From NCBI GenBank assembly GCA_963828755.1, contig CAWHFY010000017.1:62001-126000 (forward strand): a stretch of DNA of 64,000 bases, read 5' to 3'. The position numbers and the translations under genes were made by a program. A model generated the notes under the pieces. It ran no database searches, had not been told where the DNA came from, and saw only the letters and a program-made list of their open reading frames with translations. Source of the DNA: WHSW01 sp963828755 (GTDB lineage: Bacteria; Actinomycetota; Thermoleophilia; Solirubrobacterales; 70-9). Positions 1-9,662 of this stretch are shown here, piece after piece. Each line of letters opens with the position of its first letter. Within the stretch, counting starts at the first letter, position 1.

Positions 1-1072
1 CGCAGGTGATCTCGTAGTTGATCGTCGCGAGGCGCTCGGCGAGCTCCTCGGCGAGCACCCGCTCGCCGCCCTGAGCGCCGATCAGGACGGCCTCGGCGCC
101 AGGCTCGACCGCCGGCTCGGGCCCGAGGTCGACCGTGAGGTTGTCCATCGAGACGGTGCCCACCAGCGGGTAGCGACGGCCGCCGATCAGCACCTCGGCG
201 TTGTTGGAGAGCGCTCGGCGGACGCCGTCGCCGTAGCCGATCGGCAGCACGCCCACCGAGGTCGGCTCCGATGCCGTCCAGGTGCGCCCGTACCCGGCCG
301 AGTCGCCGGGCTCGAAGCGCTTGACGTCGGCCACGTACGAGCGCAGCTCGAGCGCGGGCTCGAGCCCGCGCGTGGACGGGTCGGCGCCGAAGGGGTCGAG
401 GCCGTAGATCGCCACCCCGCAGCGGACCATGTCGAGGTGGGCGCGCGGCTCTCGCAGCGTCGCGGCGCTGTTGGCCGCGTGCAGGATCACCCCGAGCTCC
501 TCGCGCAGCGGCAGGGCGAGATCGAGGAAGCGGTCGAGCTGCAGCTCGAGGAACTCGGCGTCGGTCTCGTCGGCGGTCGCGAAGTGGGTCCAGAGGCCGA
601 CGAGGTCGACGTCGGGGCTCGCAGCCGCCGCCCGCGCAAGGCGGCCGACCACCTCAGGGTCGCGCTCGCCCAGCCGCCCCATGCCGGTGTCGTACTTGAC
701 GTGGACCTGGGGGCGGATTCCGAGCTCGCGCCCGCGCTCGGCGACCAGGTCGAGGAAGCCCGGGCGCCAGACGGCGAGGTCGGCGCCGGCCCCGAGCGCC
801 AGGTCGAGCTCGGTGGGCGCCATCGCGCCGAGCACCAGTAGCCGGGCGCGCTCGGCGAGCTCGCCGCGAAGCTCGACCGCCTCGGCCGCGGCGGCGACCG
901 CCAGCCAGGAAGCGCCGCCTGCGAGCGCGGCCGCGGCGGCCGGAACCGCACCGTGGCCGTAGCCGTCGGCCTTGACCACCGCGCAGAGCGCCGTCTCGGG
1001 GCCGAGCTCGGAGCCCAGGCGCCGGCAATTGCGCTCGATCGCGCCGGCGTCGATCACCGCCCGCGCCCTCAA
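1..1072 (-). CDS. alr: Alanine racemase, 3' end cut by window edge
   Basis: PLP enzyme that interconverts L- and D-alanine for peptidoglycan. Reading the minus strand from a TTG at 1072 gives MRARAVIDAGAIERN, then the PLP-lysine motif CAVVKADGYGHG, then VKYDTGMGRLG, and near the window edge the catalytic region VGTVSMDNLTVDLG followed by TINYEITC, which in this family lies close to the C-terminus. Only a short tail should be missing. The TTG overlaps the stop of the upstream nnrDE gene (TTGA), so the two are probably translationally coupled. No frame break was seen. Confidence 0.93.
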   Translation of the reverse strand, partial: MRARAVIDAGAIERNCRRLGSELGPETALCAVVKADGYGHGAVPAAAAALAGGASWLAVAAAAEAVELRGELAERARLLVLGAMAPTELDLALGAGADLAVWRPGFLDLVAERGRELGIRPQVHVKYDTGMGRLGERDPEVVGRLARAAAASPDVDLVGLWTHFATADETDAEFLELQLDRFLDLALPLREELGVILHAANSAATLREPRAHLDMVRCGVAIYGLDPFGADPSTRGLEPALELRSYVADVKRFEPGDSAGYGRTWTASEPTSVGVLPIGYGDGVRRALSNNAEVLIGGRRYPLVGTVSMDNLTVDLGPEPAVEPGAEAVLIGAQGGERVLAEELAERLATINYEITC

Positions 1073-2599
1073 GCGTCGACCTCAGGGCGCAGCGCTGCGG
1101 CGATCGAGTCGATCACATCGGTGGCGATCACCGACTCGGGCGCTCCGATCGCCGCGGCCGCGGAGCGCCCGGCGCGGGTGTGAGCGTGGACCGCGGCCGC
1201 GGCCGCCGCGCGCGCCTCGAGGCCGCGGGCGAGCAGCGCCGCGACCATGCCGCTGAGGACGTCGCCGGTACCGGCCGTCGCCAGCGCCGGGCTGGCGAGG
1301 CCGTTGATGATCGGCGCCTCGCCGGGCGCGACGACGATCGTGTCGTCGCCCTTCAGGACGACGATCGCGTCGGCCCGCGTCGCTGCTTCGAGAGCCAGCT
1401 CGAGCCGCCGCGCGTTGACCTCGGCCGAGTCGATTCCGAGCAACCGTGCCAGCTCGCCGGCGTGCGGCGTGAGCACGGTCGGCGCGCGCCGCGCGGCGAT
1501 CAGCTCCAGCCGCCCGGCGACCGCGTTGAGCCCGTCGGCGTCGAGGACAAGCGGCGCCTCGATCCGACCGAGCAGCGCGGCGACCAGCTCGGCGATCGGC
1601 TCCGCGCGTCCGATCCCGGGCCCGAGGACGACCGCCGCCGCCCGCTCGGCCGCCGCGGCGATCGGCTCTGCGGCGGCCGACGTGAAGGCGCCGTCGGCGC
1701 TCGGGCAGGCGACCGACATCACCTCGGTCAGCTTCGCCTCGAAGATCGGCTCGAGCTCGGCCGGCACGGCGACCGTCGCGTAGCCCGCCCCGGACCGGGC
1801 CGCCGCGATCGAGGCCATGCAGGGGGCTCCGGTGAGCCCGCGCGAGCCCCCGGCGACCAGCACCTCCCCGGAGGTGAACTTGGTCGAGTCGGGGCCGCGG
1901 CGCCGGAGAAGCTCGAGCACCGACGTGCGGATGAGGCCGCCGCTGGGCTGATCGGGGGCGCCGTCGGGGATCCCGATCGGCGCCACCTCGAGCCGGCCGG
2001 TGTGGCGCTTGCCCGGCGCGATCCAATGCCCGAGCTTGGCGGCGTGAAAGCTGACCGTGGCGGTGGAGCTGACCGCGGCACCCTCGACCTCGCCGGTCGA
2101 GGCGTCGACCCCGGAGGCGATGTCGGCCGCGACGACCGGGGCGCCGCAGTCGTTGATCGCCGCGATCGCCGCGGCTGCCGGGTCGCGCGGAGCGCCGCTG
2201 AAGCCGGTCCCGAAGATCGCGTCGATGACGACCCCGGAGCCGACCAGCGCCGCCTCCGCCTCGCCGGCGGCGAGCTCGCGCACCTCGCCGTGGAAGCGGT
2301 CGAGGTTCGCGGTCGAGTCGACCGAGAGCTCGGCGGCCGGCCAGAGCAGCAGCACTTCGACGCGGTGCCCGGCGTCGGCAAGATGGCGGGCGGCGACGAG
2401 GCCGTCGCCGCCGTTGTTGCCCTTGCCGCAGACGACCCGCACGGGCCCGTCGGCCGCGTGGCGCTCGGTCGCCTCGGCGAGTGCCCGCCCGGCGGTCTCC
2501 ATCAGCTCGAGCGACGGCACCCCGCGCGCGCTCGATCGCCCACGAGTCGACCGCCCGCATCGCCTCGGCGTCGTAAAGCGGCTCGAGCCAGCGCTCCAT
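1069..2599 (-). CDS. nnrDE: Bifunctional NAD(P)HX epimerase / ADP-dependent NAD(P)HX dehydratase, frame break near 2521-2530
   Basis: Metabolite-repair enzyme. The N-terminal YjeF-N epimerase domain interconverts R and S NAD(P)HX; the C-terminal ribokinase-like domain dehydrates the S form with ADP. Visible motifs are VVCGKGNNGGDGLVAARHL in the first domain and LTPHAGELARLLG, VVLKGDDTIV and NGLASPALATAGTGDVLSG in the second. The first ~25 residues (MERWLEPLYDAEAMRAVDSW...) lie in a different frame from VPSLELMETAG; one surplus base in a GC run at 2521-2530 explains it. A GTG at 2520 would give a protein lacking the conserved start, so the ATG at 2599 is preferred. It sits between acpS and alr in an apparent operon. 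Confidence 0.88.
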
Positions 2600-2631
2600 C
2601 GGCCGCAGCGTACCCCCGCCGGAGGCGCGGG

Positions 2632-3007
2632 CTAGGCCGCGGGCTCGCGGACGACGACCGCGGCGGCGAGCTCGTGCGAGTGGGTCAGCGAGACGGCGAG
2701 CGAGATCCCCTCGCTCGCGGCCGCGCGCCGCGGCCTCCCCGTGCAGGACGAGGCGAGGCGGGCGGTCTCCCCCACCCTCGACCTCGACCTCGTGCAGCCG
2801 CAGGCCGCCGAGCCCGAGCGCCTTCAGCGCCGCCTCCTTCGCGGCGAACCGGGCCGCGAGGTGGCGACCGGGCCGCCCGTGGCGGCTCGCGTACTCGCGC
2901 TCGCCGTCGCTGAACACCCGCGCGGCCAGCGCGGGGCGGCGCTCGAGCGCCCGCTCGAGCCGCGCGATCTCGATCAGGTCGAGGCCGATCCCTGGTGCCG
3001 TCTGCAC
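2632..3007 (-). CDS. acpS: Holo-[acyl-carrier-protein] synthase, frame break near 2722-2742
   Basis: Transfers the 4'-phosphopantetheine arm of CoA to acyl carrier protein. From a GTG at 3007 the frame reads GIGLDLIEIARLERALE, then RHLAARFAAKEAALKALGLG, which contains the metal- and CoA-binding Asp and Glu of the family. The C-terminal part, SLAVSLTHSHELAAAVVV, is in a neighbouring frame; one surplus base in a GC-only stretch near 2730 restores a protein of about 125 residues, the usual length. The stop lies 32 bases before the nnrDE start. Without the correction the frame runs on into nnrDE and gives a false long fusion. Confidence 0.88.
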
Positions 3008-3023
3008 GGCCGCAACGCTACTG

Positions 3024-4590
3024 CTACTCGGACGCGAGCGAGACGGTGAGCCTCGAATGGACGAGCTGGCCGTCGACGTTGCTGCCGGCGATCAGATTTG
3101 CGAACGCGTCCAGGTAAGGACGCAGCGTCTCGTAGTCGATGTCGCCGTCCGAGCCCGCCTCGGCGACCGTGAAGAACGAGGGCAGGTCGATGTAGAGGCT
3201 CGGCGCGTAATCGTCGCCCAGCCGGTCGACCGCGCTCTGGAAGTCCTCGTTGTCGCCGAGGGTTTCGTCGGGCTCGAGCGCCTGGCTCGCGGTCGCGCCA
3301 ACCACCGCGACGAGCTCGTCGCCCACGACGCCCGCCTCGGCGCCGCCGCCGACACCCGGGAGGCCGATCGAGAACCCGTAGTCGGCGCCCTCGGGCGGGC
3401 CGCTGGAGCGCAGCCCCGACTCGCGCTCGGCGAGCCTTCGGCCGGCCTCGAGCAGCGCCCGCGGCGCCTCCGGGTCAGTCGTCTCGGCGATCAGCCCGGC
3501 GCTGAACCCGGGCACGCCCGTGCCCTGGACGAAGGCGGCAGCGTCGCCGAGCCAGCTGAACACGTCATCGGATAGGTCGAGCCCGGTCGCGGCGTGCAGG
3601 CGGCGCTGCAGCTCCCCGGCGCCCGGCAGGCCGCTCGAGGCGAGCTGATCGAGACCGCGCGCAAGGGTCTCGCCGAGGTCGGGGACGGCGATCGCGAACC
3701 AGGACCCGCCCGGCAGTTCGGCGAGCAACGAGGACTCGGTGCCCAGCGACGATCCGGAGTCGACCATCGCCGAGATGTCGAGGCTGGCGGCATCCGGCGT
3801 CGCGCTCAGCGAGGCGGCCACCGGCTGCGAGAGCGGCCCGCCGAGCAGCGGCTCCAGCGCCTGCGCGCGCACCGAGTCGAGCCCCTCCGAGGCGATCGCC
3901 GCCTCGATCGCCGACGCAGGCTCGAAGAAGGCGGTCGCGAGCGTGTCGTCGGGGAGCGCGTCGATGCGGTCGGTGTACTCCTCGCTCTCGCTGAGCGACT
4001 CGCCGGCGGCCGAATCGACGGCGACCTTGAACGCCGTCTCGGTGCCGATCACCAGCGCTTGGTCGTTGATCACCCCGGCCGCGAAGCCGCCGCCGGAACT
4101 GAAGTACTGGGTGTCCTGATAGGTCCGCTTCTGGTCGGGCGACGGGTCCTGATCGAGCAGTCGCTGCAGGAACGAGCGCGCGGCGTCGGCGTCGGTCGAC
4201 CTCGACCATCGCCGCGAAGTCCGGCGTCCCGGAGGCCTGCGGCTTGAACGAGCTCACGAACACCGCCCCGTGCTCCCCCAGCCACGGCTCGATGTCGTCC
4301 GAATAGGTGATGTCGACCCCGTTCGACGCGAACAGCTCGTCGACTGCGGCGATCACGTCGGCGCCCGGGTCGTCGGTCTGGCCGACCCGCTCGGCGAACG
4401 AGTCGATCGCCTCCGCCTGGTCGCCATCGGGCCGGATCACTCCCTGGATGAACAGCGGCGCGTCGGGCGGAGCCAGCGAGGCGAGGCCGGCCGAGCTCGA
4501 GTCGTCGCTCCCGCAGCCGCCGATCAGGGCGGCGATCACGGGCAGGAGGGCGAGGAAGCGGTGGCGGGGGGCTCCGAGCAAGGGCGGCAC
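3024..4590 (-). CDS. DUF3352-type lipoprotein, frame break near 4195-4205
   Basis: Predicted exported lipoprotein of about 520 residues. From a GTG at 4590 it starts VPPLLGAPRHRFLALLPV and has a lipobox-like IGGC followed by a Ser/Asp-rich linker. The rest is a two-half, repeat-like fold with motifs such as AFFEPASAIEAAI, SWFAIAVPDLGETL and SLYIDLPSFFTVAE, as in DUF3352 proteins common in Thermoleophilia. The N-terminal third and the remainder are in different frames; one surplus base near 4200 (MVEV|TDADAARSFLQRL) joins them. The molecular role of the family is unknown. It lies between glmS and acpS, so an envelope role is plausible but only inferred. Confidence 0.7.
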
Positions 4591-4699
4591 TCTAGCGAGC
4601 GGGATCCACGTCTCCGCGGACCTCAACGGGAGGCGGATGTGGACCCGCGAACGGGCCCGCTCGCCGTCGCCGGCCGGACCGGACGCGCGCACGACACGG

Positions 4700-6573
4700 T
4701 TACTCGACGGTGACCGTCTTCGCGAGGTTTCGCGGCTGATCGACGTTGAGATCGTTGAGGCGGGCGATGTAGTAGGCGAGGAGCTGCAGCGGGAGAATCG
4801 CGAGGATCGGCTGCAGGAGCCAATCGGTGCGCGGGACGAGGATCGTCTGGTCGGCCGTCTCGGCGACCCGATCGTTGCCCTCGGTGGCGACGGCGATCAC
4901 GTCGGCTCCGCGGGCGCGGACCTCGGCGACGTTCGAGAGCACCTTCTCGAGCACCGGGCTGTCGGTGGCCACCGCGACCACCGGGGTGTCCTCGTCGAGC
5001 AGTGCGATCGGGCCATGCTTCATCTCGCCGGCGGCGTAGGCGTCGGTCGGGATGTAGGAGATCTCCTTCAGCTTCAGCGCGCCCTCGAGGCAGACCGGGA
5101 GGCCGATGTTGCGGCCGAGGTAGAGGAAGAAGCGCTGGTTGGCGTGGCTGCGGGCGACCGCGCGGACGCGCGAGTCGACCGACACGATCGTGTCCTGGAT
5201 CAAGTGCGGGAGCGCCTTCAGCTCGCCGATCAGCTCGGCGCGTCGGTCGGCATCCATCGTCCCGCGCTCCTGGGCGAGCCACAGGCCGAGCAGGTACATC
5301 GCCGCCACCTGGCTCACAAAGGTCTTGGTGGCCGCCACCCCGATCTCGATCCCGGCGCGGGTGTAGAGGACGGTGTCGGCGTCGCGAGTCGCCTGGCTGC
5401 CCATCACGTTGGTGACCGCGAGCACGCACGCGCCGCGCTCGCGCGCGAGCCGCATCGCCGCCAGCGTGTCGGCGGTCTCGCCCGACTGGGTGATGCCGAT
5501 CACCAGGTCATCGGAGTTGACCACGGGTCGCGGTAGCGGTACTCGGAGGCGACGTCCATCTCCACCGGGACGCGGGCCCACTGCTCGATCGCGTAGCGGC
5601 CGACGAGGCCGGCGTGGTACGAGGTCCCGCAGGCGACGATCACGATCCGGCGCAGGCGCTTCGGCAGATCGTCGGCGAACTCGAGCTCCGAGAGGTCCAC
5701 CCGGTCGACCTCCGGCAGGCGATCGGCGATCGTCTCGGCGACCGCGTCGGGCTGCTCGTGGATCTCCTTCATCATGAAGGTCGGGTAGCCGCCCTTCTCG
5801 GCCGCCTCCTCGTCCCAGGTGACCACCTCGACGTCACGCTCGACCACGGTCGCATCGGCCTCGGTGATCGAGGCGCCGTCGGGGGTGACGGTGACGATCT
5901 CGCCGTTCTTGAGCCCGAGAACGTGGCGCGTCTCGGCGAGGAAGGCCGGGATCGCCGAGGCGACGAAGGTCTCGCCCTCGCCGAGCCCGACGATCAGCGG
6001 GCACTCCTGCCGCGCCGCGACCAGCGTGTCCGCGTGCTCGGCGTGCATCGCGACGAAGGCGTAGTGGCCGCGCAGGTCGGAGAAGGCGTCGCGGACGGCC
6101 GTGGTGAGGTCGCCGTCGTAGTGCTTCTCGATCAGATGGGCGACGATCTCGGCGTCGGTGTCGGAGCTGAACACGTGGCCCTGGTCGGTGAGCTCCCGAC
6201 GCAGGTCGGCGTGGTTCTCGACGATCCCGTTCAGGACGATGTGGACGCTGTCGGAGCAATCGCCGTGGGGATGCGCGTTCTCCTCGGTGACCCGACCGTG
6301 GGTGGCCCAGCGGGTATGGCCGAGGCCGATCGTCGCCGGCGGCGCGGCGACCGCGACCGCACCGTGGCCCTCGGTCACCGGGTGGTCGGCGTCGAGGCCG
6401 ACCGCCGCGCGCAGATTGGCGAGGTTCCCGACCGCGCGCACCGTGTCGATCTCGCCGTCGGCGAGCAGCGAGATGCCCGCCGAGTCGTAACCGCGGTACT
6501 CGAGCTTCTCGAGCCCCGCGATCAGCAGATCACGGCACGGACGCTGGCCAACATATCCGACGATTCCGCACAT
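4700..6573 (-). CDS. glmS: Glutamine--fructose-6-phosphate aminotransferase, frame break near 5520
   Basis: Makes glucosamine-6-phosphate from fructose-6-phosphate and glutamine, the first step to UDP-GlcNAc. MCGIVGYVGQRPCRDLL carries the nucleophilic Cys2 of the class II glutaminase domain; GHTRWATHGRVTEENAHPH and the LNGIVEN block follow. Two SIS domains bind the sugar: VACGTSYHAGLVG and GITQSGETADTLAAM, then SYIPTDAYAAGEMKHGP; the C-terminus PRNLAKTVTVE is canonical. The glutaminase plus first SIS part and the second part are in different frames: one base is missing near 5520 in YRDP|VVNSDDL. Corrected length is about 625 residues, normal for GlmS. It is followed upstream in the same direction by glmM, giving consecutive pathway steps. 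Confidence 0.93.
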
Positions 6574-6611
6574 GGGAGGCCGTCCAGGGTAGCGCCGGGC
6601 AGGCGCCCGAT

Positions 6612-7940
6612 CTAGGCCAGCTCGGCCTGGACGATCTCGACCAGGCGGGCGCAGACGGCCTCGGCCTCGGCCTGCTCGGGCGCCTCGACCATCACCCTGA
6701 CCAGGGGCTCGGTGCCCGAGGGGCGGACCAGGACCCGCCCGCGGCCCTCGAGCGCCCCGCTCTCGCGCTCGACCGCGTCCCATAGCTCTGCGGCGCCGTC
6801 GATCGCCTCCCGGTCGGCGACCGCGACGTTCTCGAGCACCTGCGGCAGCCGGGTTATCGGCCGTGCCTGCGCCAGCTCGCGGCCGTCGAGCGCGGCGAGC
6901 GTGAGCAACGCGGCGCCGATCCCGTCACCGGTCGGCGCGTAGTCGGACCAGATCAGGTGGCCGGACTGCTCGCCGCCCAGCGTCCAGTCGCGGCGGTCGA
7001 GCTCGGTCGAGACACTGCGGTCGCCGACCGCGGTCGTCGCGACCTCGATCCCGGCCTCCTGCATCGCGTTGTGAAAGCCGTAGTTGCTCATCACGGTGAC
7101 CGCGACCCCACCGCCGAGCCGTCCGGTGCGCTGCAGGTGCAGCGCGGCGATCGCGATCAGCTCGTCGCCGTCGCGGACCGCGCCGGTCGAGTCGACGGCG
7201 AGCACCCGGTCGCCGTCGCCGTCGAAGGCGAAGCCGAGCGTCGCGCCGCTCGCGCGACCCGCTCGGCGAGCGCCTCGGGGTGGGTCGAGCCGCAGCCCTC
7301 GTTGATGTTGCGCCCGTCCGGGTCGGTGGCGATCGCCTCGACCTCGGCGCCGAGCCGGCGGAAGATCTCCGGCCCCGCGAGGTGGGTGGAGCCGTTGGCG
7401 CAGTCGATCACCAGCTTGAGGCCCGAGAGCTCGAGCGGGAACGCGCGCTCGAGCTCGCGCAGGTAGTCGTCGAGGCCGCCCTCGAGCGGGCGCACCCGGC
7501 CGATCGACGCGCTGCGCGGTGCGTCGACCGGCGCCGCGTCGCTCACCGAGCGCTCGATCCTGGCCTCGGTGTCGTCGCCGAGCTTGCGTCCGTCGGCGTC
7601 GAAGAACTTGATCCCGTTGTCGCGCCACGGGTTGTGCGAAGCGGAGATGACGACAGCGAGATCGAGCCCGAGCCGGCGGACCATGATCGACGCCGCCGGC
7701 GTCGGGAGCACCCCCGCCACGAACGCGTCCCCGCCTTCCCCCGCGACCCCGGCGGCGAGCGCGGCCTCGAGCATCGGCCCCGACTCGCGCGTGTCGCGGA
7801 CGATCAGCACCTGCGGTCGGTCGGCCGCGCGACTCGAACGTCGCCGCCCGTCCCAACGCGACGGCCAACTCAGCCGAGAGCAGCTCCCCGGCGACCCCGC
7901 GAACGCCATCGGTTCCAAAGAGTTTTCTCGGCTGAGGCAT
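6612..7940 (-). CDS. glmM: Phosphoglucosamine mutase, two compensating frame breaks (~7830 and ~7250)
   Basis: Converts glucosamine-6-phosphate to glucosamine-1-phosphate. MPQPRKLFGTDGVRGVAGE is the classic start. The phosphoserine loop reads VVISASHNPWRDNGIKFF, the metal loop FAFDGDGDR, the sugar loop GGEQSGHLI and the phosphate loop VRPSGTEPLVRVM. The middle third (about 7250-7830) is in another frame from both ends; the two shifts cancel, so the span divides by three and gives 443 codons including the stop, the family length. The ATG at 7940 is chosen over an in-frame start at 7991 because it matches the family start. Confidence 0.92.
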   Translation of the reverse strand: MPQPRKLFGTDGVRGVAGELLSAELAVALGRAATFESRGRPTAGADRPRHARVGADARGRARRRGRGGRRGRVRGGGAPDAGGVDHGPPARARSRCRHLRFAQPVARQRDQVLRRRRTQARRRHRGQDRALGERRGAGRRTAQRVDRPGAPARGRPRRLPARARARVPARALGPQAGDRLRQRLHPPRGAGDLPPARRRGRGDRHRPGRAQHQRGLRLDPPRGARRAGRASGATLGFAFDGDGDRVLAVDSTGAVRDGDELIAIAALHLQRTGRLGGGVAVTVMSNYGFHNAMQEAGIEVATTAVGDRSVSTELDRRDWTLGGEQSGHLIWSDYAPTGDGIGAALLTLAALDGRELAQARPITRLPQVLENVAVADREAIDGAAELWDAVERESGALEGRGRVLVRPSGTEPLVRVMVEAPEQAEAEAVCARLVEIVQAELA

Positions 7941-7994
7941 GTTCTGGCAGTAAGCGGTGGAGGCTGCGAAAGCCGAGCAGGTCAACGACACAGG

Positions 7995-8042
7995 TTGGAC
8001 GCCGACGCGAGCGTAGCGGCGCTACGTGAGCGAGGCGTCCAA
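7995..8042 (-). terminator. Hairpin between rpsI and glmM
   Basis: Perfect 9-base arms TTGGACGCC (7995-8003) and GGCGTCCAA (8034-8042) enclose a second short stem built on CGTAG and CTACG. There is no T tract, as is usual in high-GC genomes. It lies 37 bases past the rpsI stop and 54 bases before glmM, so it could terminate the ribosomal protein transcript or partly attenuate glmM. Confidence 0.5.
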
Positions 8043-8078
8043 GCGAGGACGCCGAGATTCCGAAGGTTTGCAGCAGCC

Positions 8079-8971
8079 TCAGCGCTTCGAGAACTGCGGA
8101 CGCTTGCGGGCTTTCTTCAACCCAGCCTTGCGGCGTTCCTTCTTGCGCGCGTCCCGGGTCAGGAGGCCGCGGCGCTTCAGCTCGGGGCGCAGCTCCGGGT
8201 CGATGTCGGTCAGCGCCCGGGCGATCCCGTGGCGAACCGCGCCGGCCTGGCCGGCGATCCCGCCGCCGTGGACGCGGGCGACGACATCCACGGAGGACTC
8301 ATAGCCGGCCGTCAGCAGCGGCTGGCGAGCCATCGTGCGGAGCGTCTGGCGCGGGAAGTAGTCGTCGAGCGGCTTGCCGTTGACCTCGCACGTGCCGCTG
8401 CCGGGGCGCAGGATCACACGCGCGATCGAGCTCTTGCGCTTGCCGGTGGCCTGGATCAGGGCGTCGGGCTTGAGCTCGACCTGCGGGCCACGGCGGGCGA
8501 GCGGCTCGTCGCCGGCCTCGGCCTCGGCCTCACGGCGGACGCGCTCCTCCTCCTCGGCCTCGAGTCGAGCGCGCTCCTCGGCGGAGAGCTCGCGCTCGGG
8601 CTCGAGCGCGATCGGCTCGAGATCAGCGCCGGGCGCCTGCTCGGGCCTCTTCTCCGTGGCAGCGGGAGCGGCGGCGGGCTCGGGCGTCGGAGCCGCGGGC
8701 GGCGGCTCGGAGACGGGCTCCGGCGCGCTCGGTTCCTCGACGGGCTCGGCGGGCTCTGGCGCCTCGGCCGCGGACTCGGCGGGCGCCTCAGGCTGCTCGG
8801 CCGGCGCCTCGGCCTCGGGCGCGGCGGCGCCGGAGTCTCGGGCTCGGCGCCGGCGCCTCGGGCTCGGCGGCGGGCGTCTCGGGCTCGGCGGCCTCGGCGG
8901 CGGCGCTCGGGCGCCTCCGGCTCGGCGGCGTCGGTCGCCTCGTCGGGGTTCTGCTCAGGCTCTTCGGCCAT
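8079..8971 (-). CDS. rpsI: 30S ribosomal protein S9 with long acidic N-terminal extension; frame breaks within the extension
   Basis: The last ~125 residues are a normal S9: ATGKRKSSIARVILRPGSG, YFPRQTLRTMARQPL, then VHGGGIAGQAGAVRHGIARA and the basic C-terminus KKARKRPQFSKR that reaches the decoding centre. Ahead of this lies an extension of about 170 residues made almost only of Glu, Ala and Pro, beginning MAEEPEQNPDEATDAAEPEA and ending in a charged EERARLEAEEEERVRREAE helix. Two or more frame breaks in the 8815-8930 low-complexity part must be accepted to keep the acidic frame. The ATG at 8971 shares its A with the rplM stop (TGATG), which supports the extended start. Confidence 0.88.
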
Positions 8972-9405
8972 CAAGTCTCAATCTCCATCGGCTTCGGCTG
9001 CTGGGCAGCATGGGGGTGATCGGGGCCCGCGTAGACCTTGAGCTTGCGCAGTTGCTGGCGGGCGAGGCGGTTGCGGGGCAGCATCCCGTGGACCGCCTTG
9101 CGGATCACTTCCTCGGGTCGGCGCTCGAGCATCTCGTTCAGCGTCCTCGAGCGGATGCCACCGGGGTAGCCGCTGTGGCGCCAGTAGAGCTTGTCGGTGC
9201 GCTTCTTGCCGGTGACCGCGACCTTCTCCGCGTTGATGACGACGACGAAGTCGCCGGTGTCGCAGTGAGGGGTGTATTCGGGCTTGCGCTTGCCGCGGAG
9301 GGCGTCGGCGATCTGGGTCGCGAGCCGGCCCAGGGTCTTGCCCTCGGCGTCGACGACGTACCAGTCTCGCTGGCGGTCCGTGGGCTTGGCAACGTAGGTC
9401 TTCAT
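8971..9405 (-). CDS. rplM: 50S ribosomal protein L13
   Basis: Complete 144-residue L13, assembly protein of the large subunit. It starts MKTYVAKPTDRQRDWYVVDA and contains GKTLGRLATQIADALRGK, GDFVVVINAEKVAVTGKK, YWRHSGYPGGIRSRTL and the conserved GMLPRNRLARQQLRKLKVY. First gene of the rplM-rpsI operon, with a one-base stop/start overlap to rpsI. Its promoter must lie in the 9406-9480 region, back to back with the promoter of the plus-strand riboswitch gene; a minus-strand TAACAT at 9454-9459 is a possible -10. Confidence 0.97.
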   Translation of the reverse strand: MKTYVAKPTDRQRDWYVVDAEGKTLGRLATQIADALRGKRKPEYTPHCDTGDFVVVINAEKVAVTGKKRTDKLYWRHSGYPGGIRSRTLNEMLERRPEEVIRKAVHGMLPRNRLARQQLRKLKVYAGPDHPHAAQQPKPMEIET

Positions 9406-9476
9406 CGTGCGAAAAGCCGCCCCGACGCGACTCGCTTCGGGCGCGGCCGGATGATGTTAGCCGCTCCGAGCGAGGC

Positions 9477-9482
9477 TATAGT
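9477..9482 (+). promoter_or_regulatory. Possible -10 element of the riboswitch transcript
   Basis: TATAGT at 9477-9482 stands about 10 bases before the predicted start of the c-di-AMP riboswitch, the right place for its -10 box. No good -35 is visible 17 bases upstream. It is the only AT-rich hexamer in this GC-rich stretch. Confidence 0.45.
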
Positions 9483-9489
9483 GTCCGCC

Positions 9490-9640
9490 GCAGAACCGCC
9501 GAATCCCGCGCGTCACGACGCCCGGGAGCGGGGGAACCGTTGGCGCGGTGTCGAATCACCGTCCCAGGGGCGAATCGGGCCCGTTCGAGCCCGTAGCGCC
9601 GCTCTTTCGGCGCGAGCCCGTCAGCTAACCCCGCAGGCTC
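9490..9640 (+). promoter_or_regulatory. Cyclic-di-AMP riboswitch (ydaO/yuaA type) ahead of the M23 genes
   Basis: The sequence holds the conserved blocks of actinobacterial ydaO riboswitches in order: a CCGGGAGCGGGGGAACC block near 9521-9538, GGGGCGAATCGGGCC near 9567-9581, a variable hairpin with loop CTCTTTCG, and the diagnostic 3' block CCGTCAGCTAACCCCGCAGG ending near 9637. In Streptomyces and relatives this class sits ahead of cell-wall hydrolase genes and turns expression off when c-di-AMP is high. Here it precedes the start of an M23 peptidase by about 25 bases. Boundaries are approximate. Confidence 0.85.
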
Positions 9641-9662
9641 GAGAAGGAGAATCGCAGCAGTC

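Noticed and set aside
1082..3007. 641-codon minus-strand frame that seems to fuse AcpS to an Arg-rich protein
   Set aside because: It reads AcpS, then the first 25 residues of NnrDE, then a shadow frame of NnrDE. It arises from the acpS frame break, not from a real fusion.
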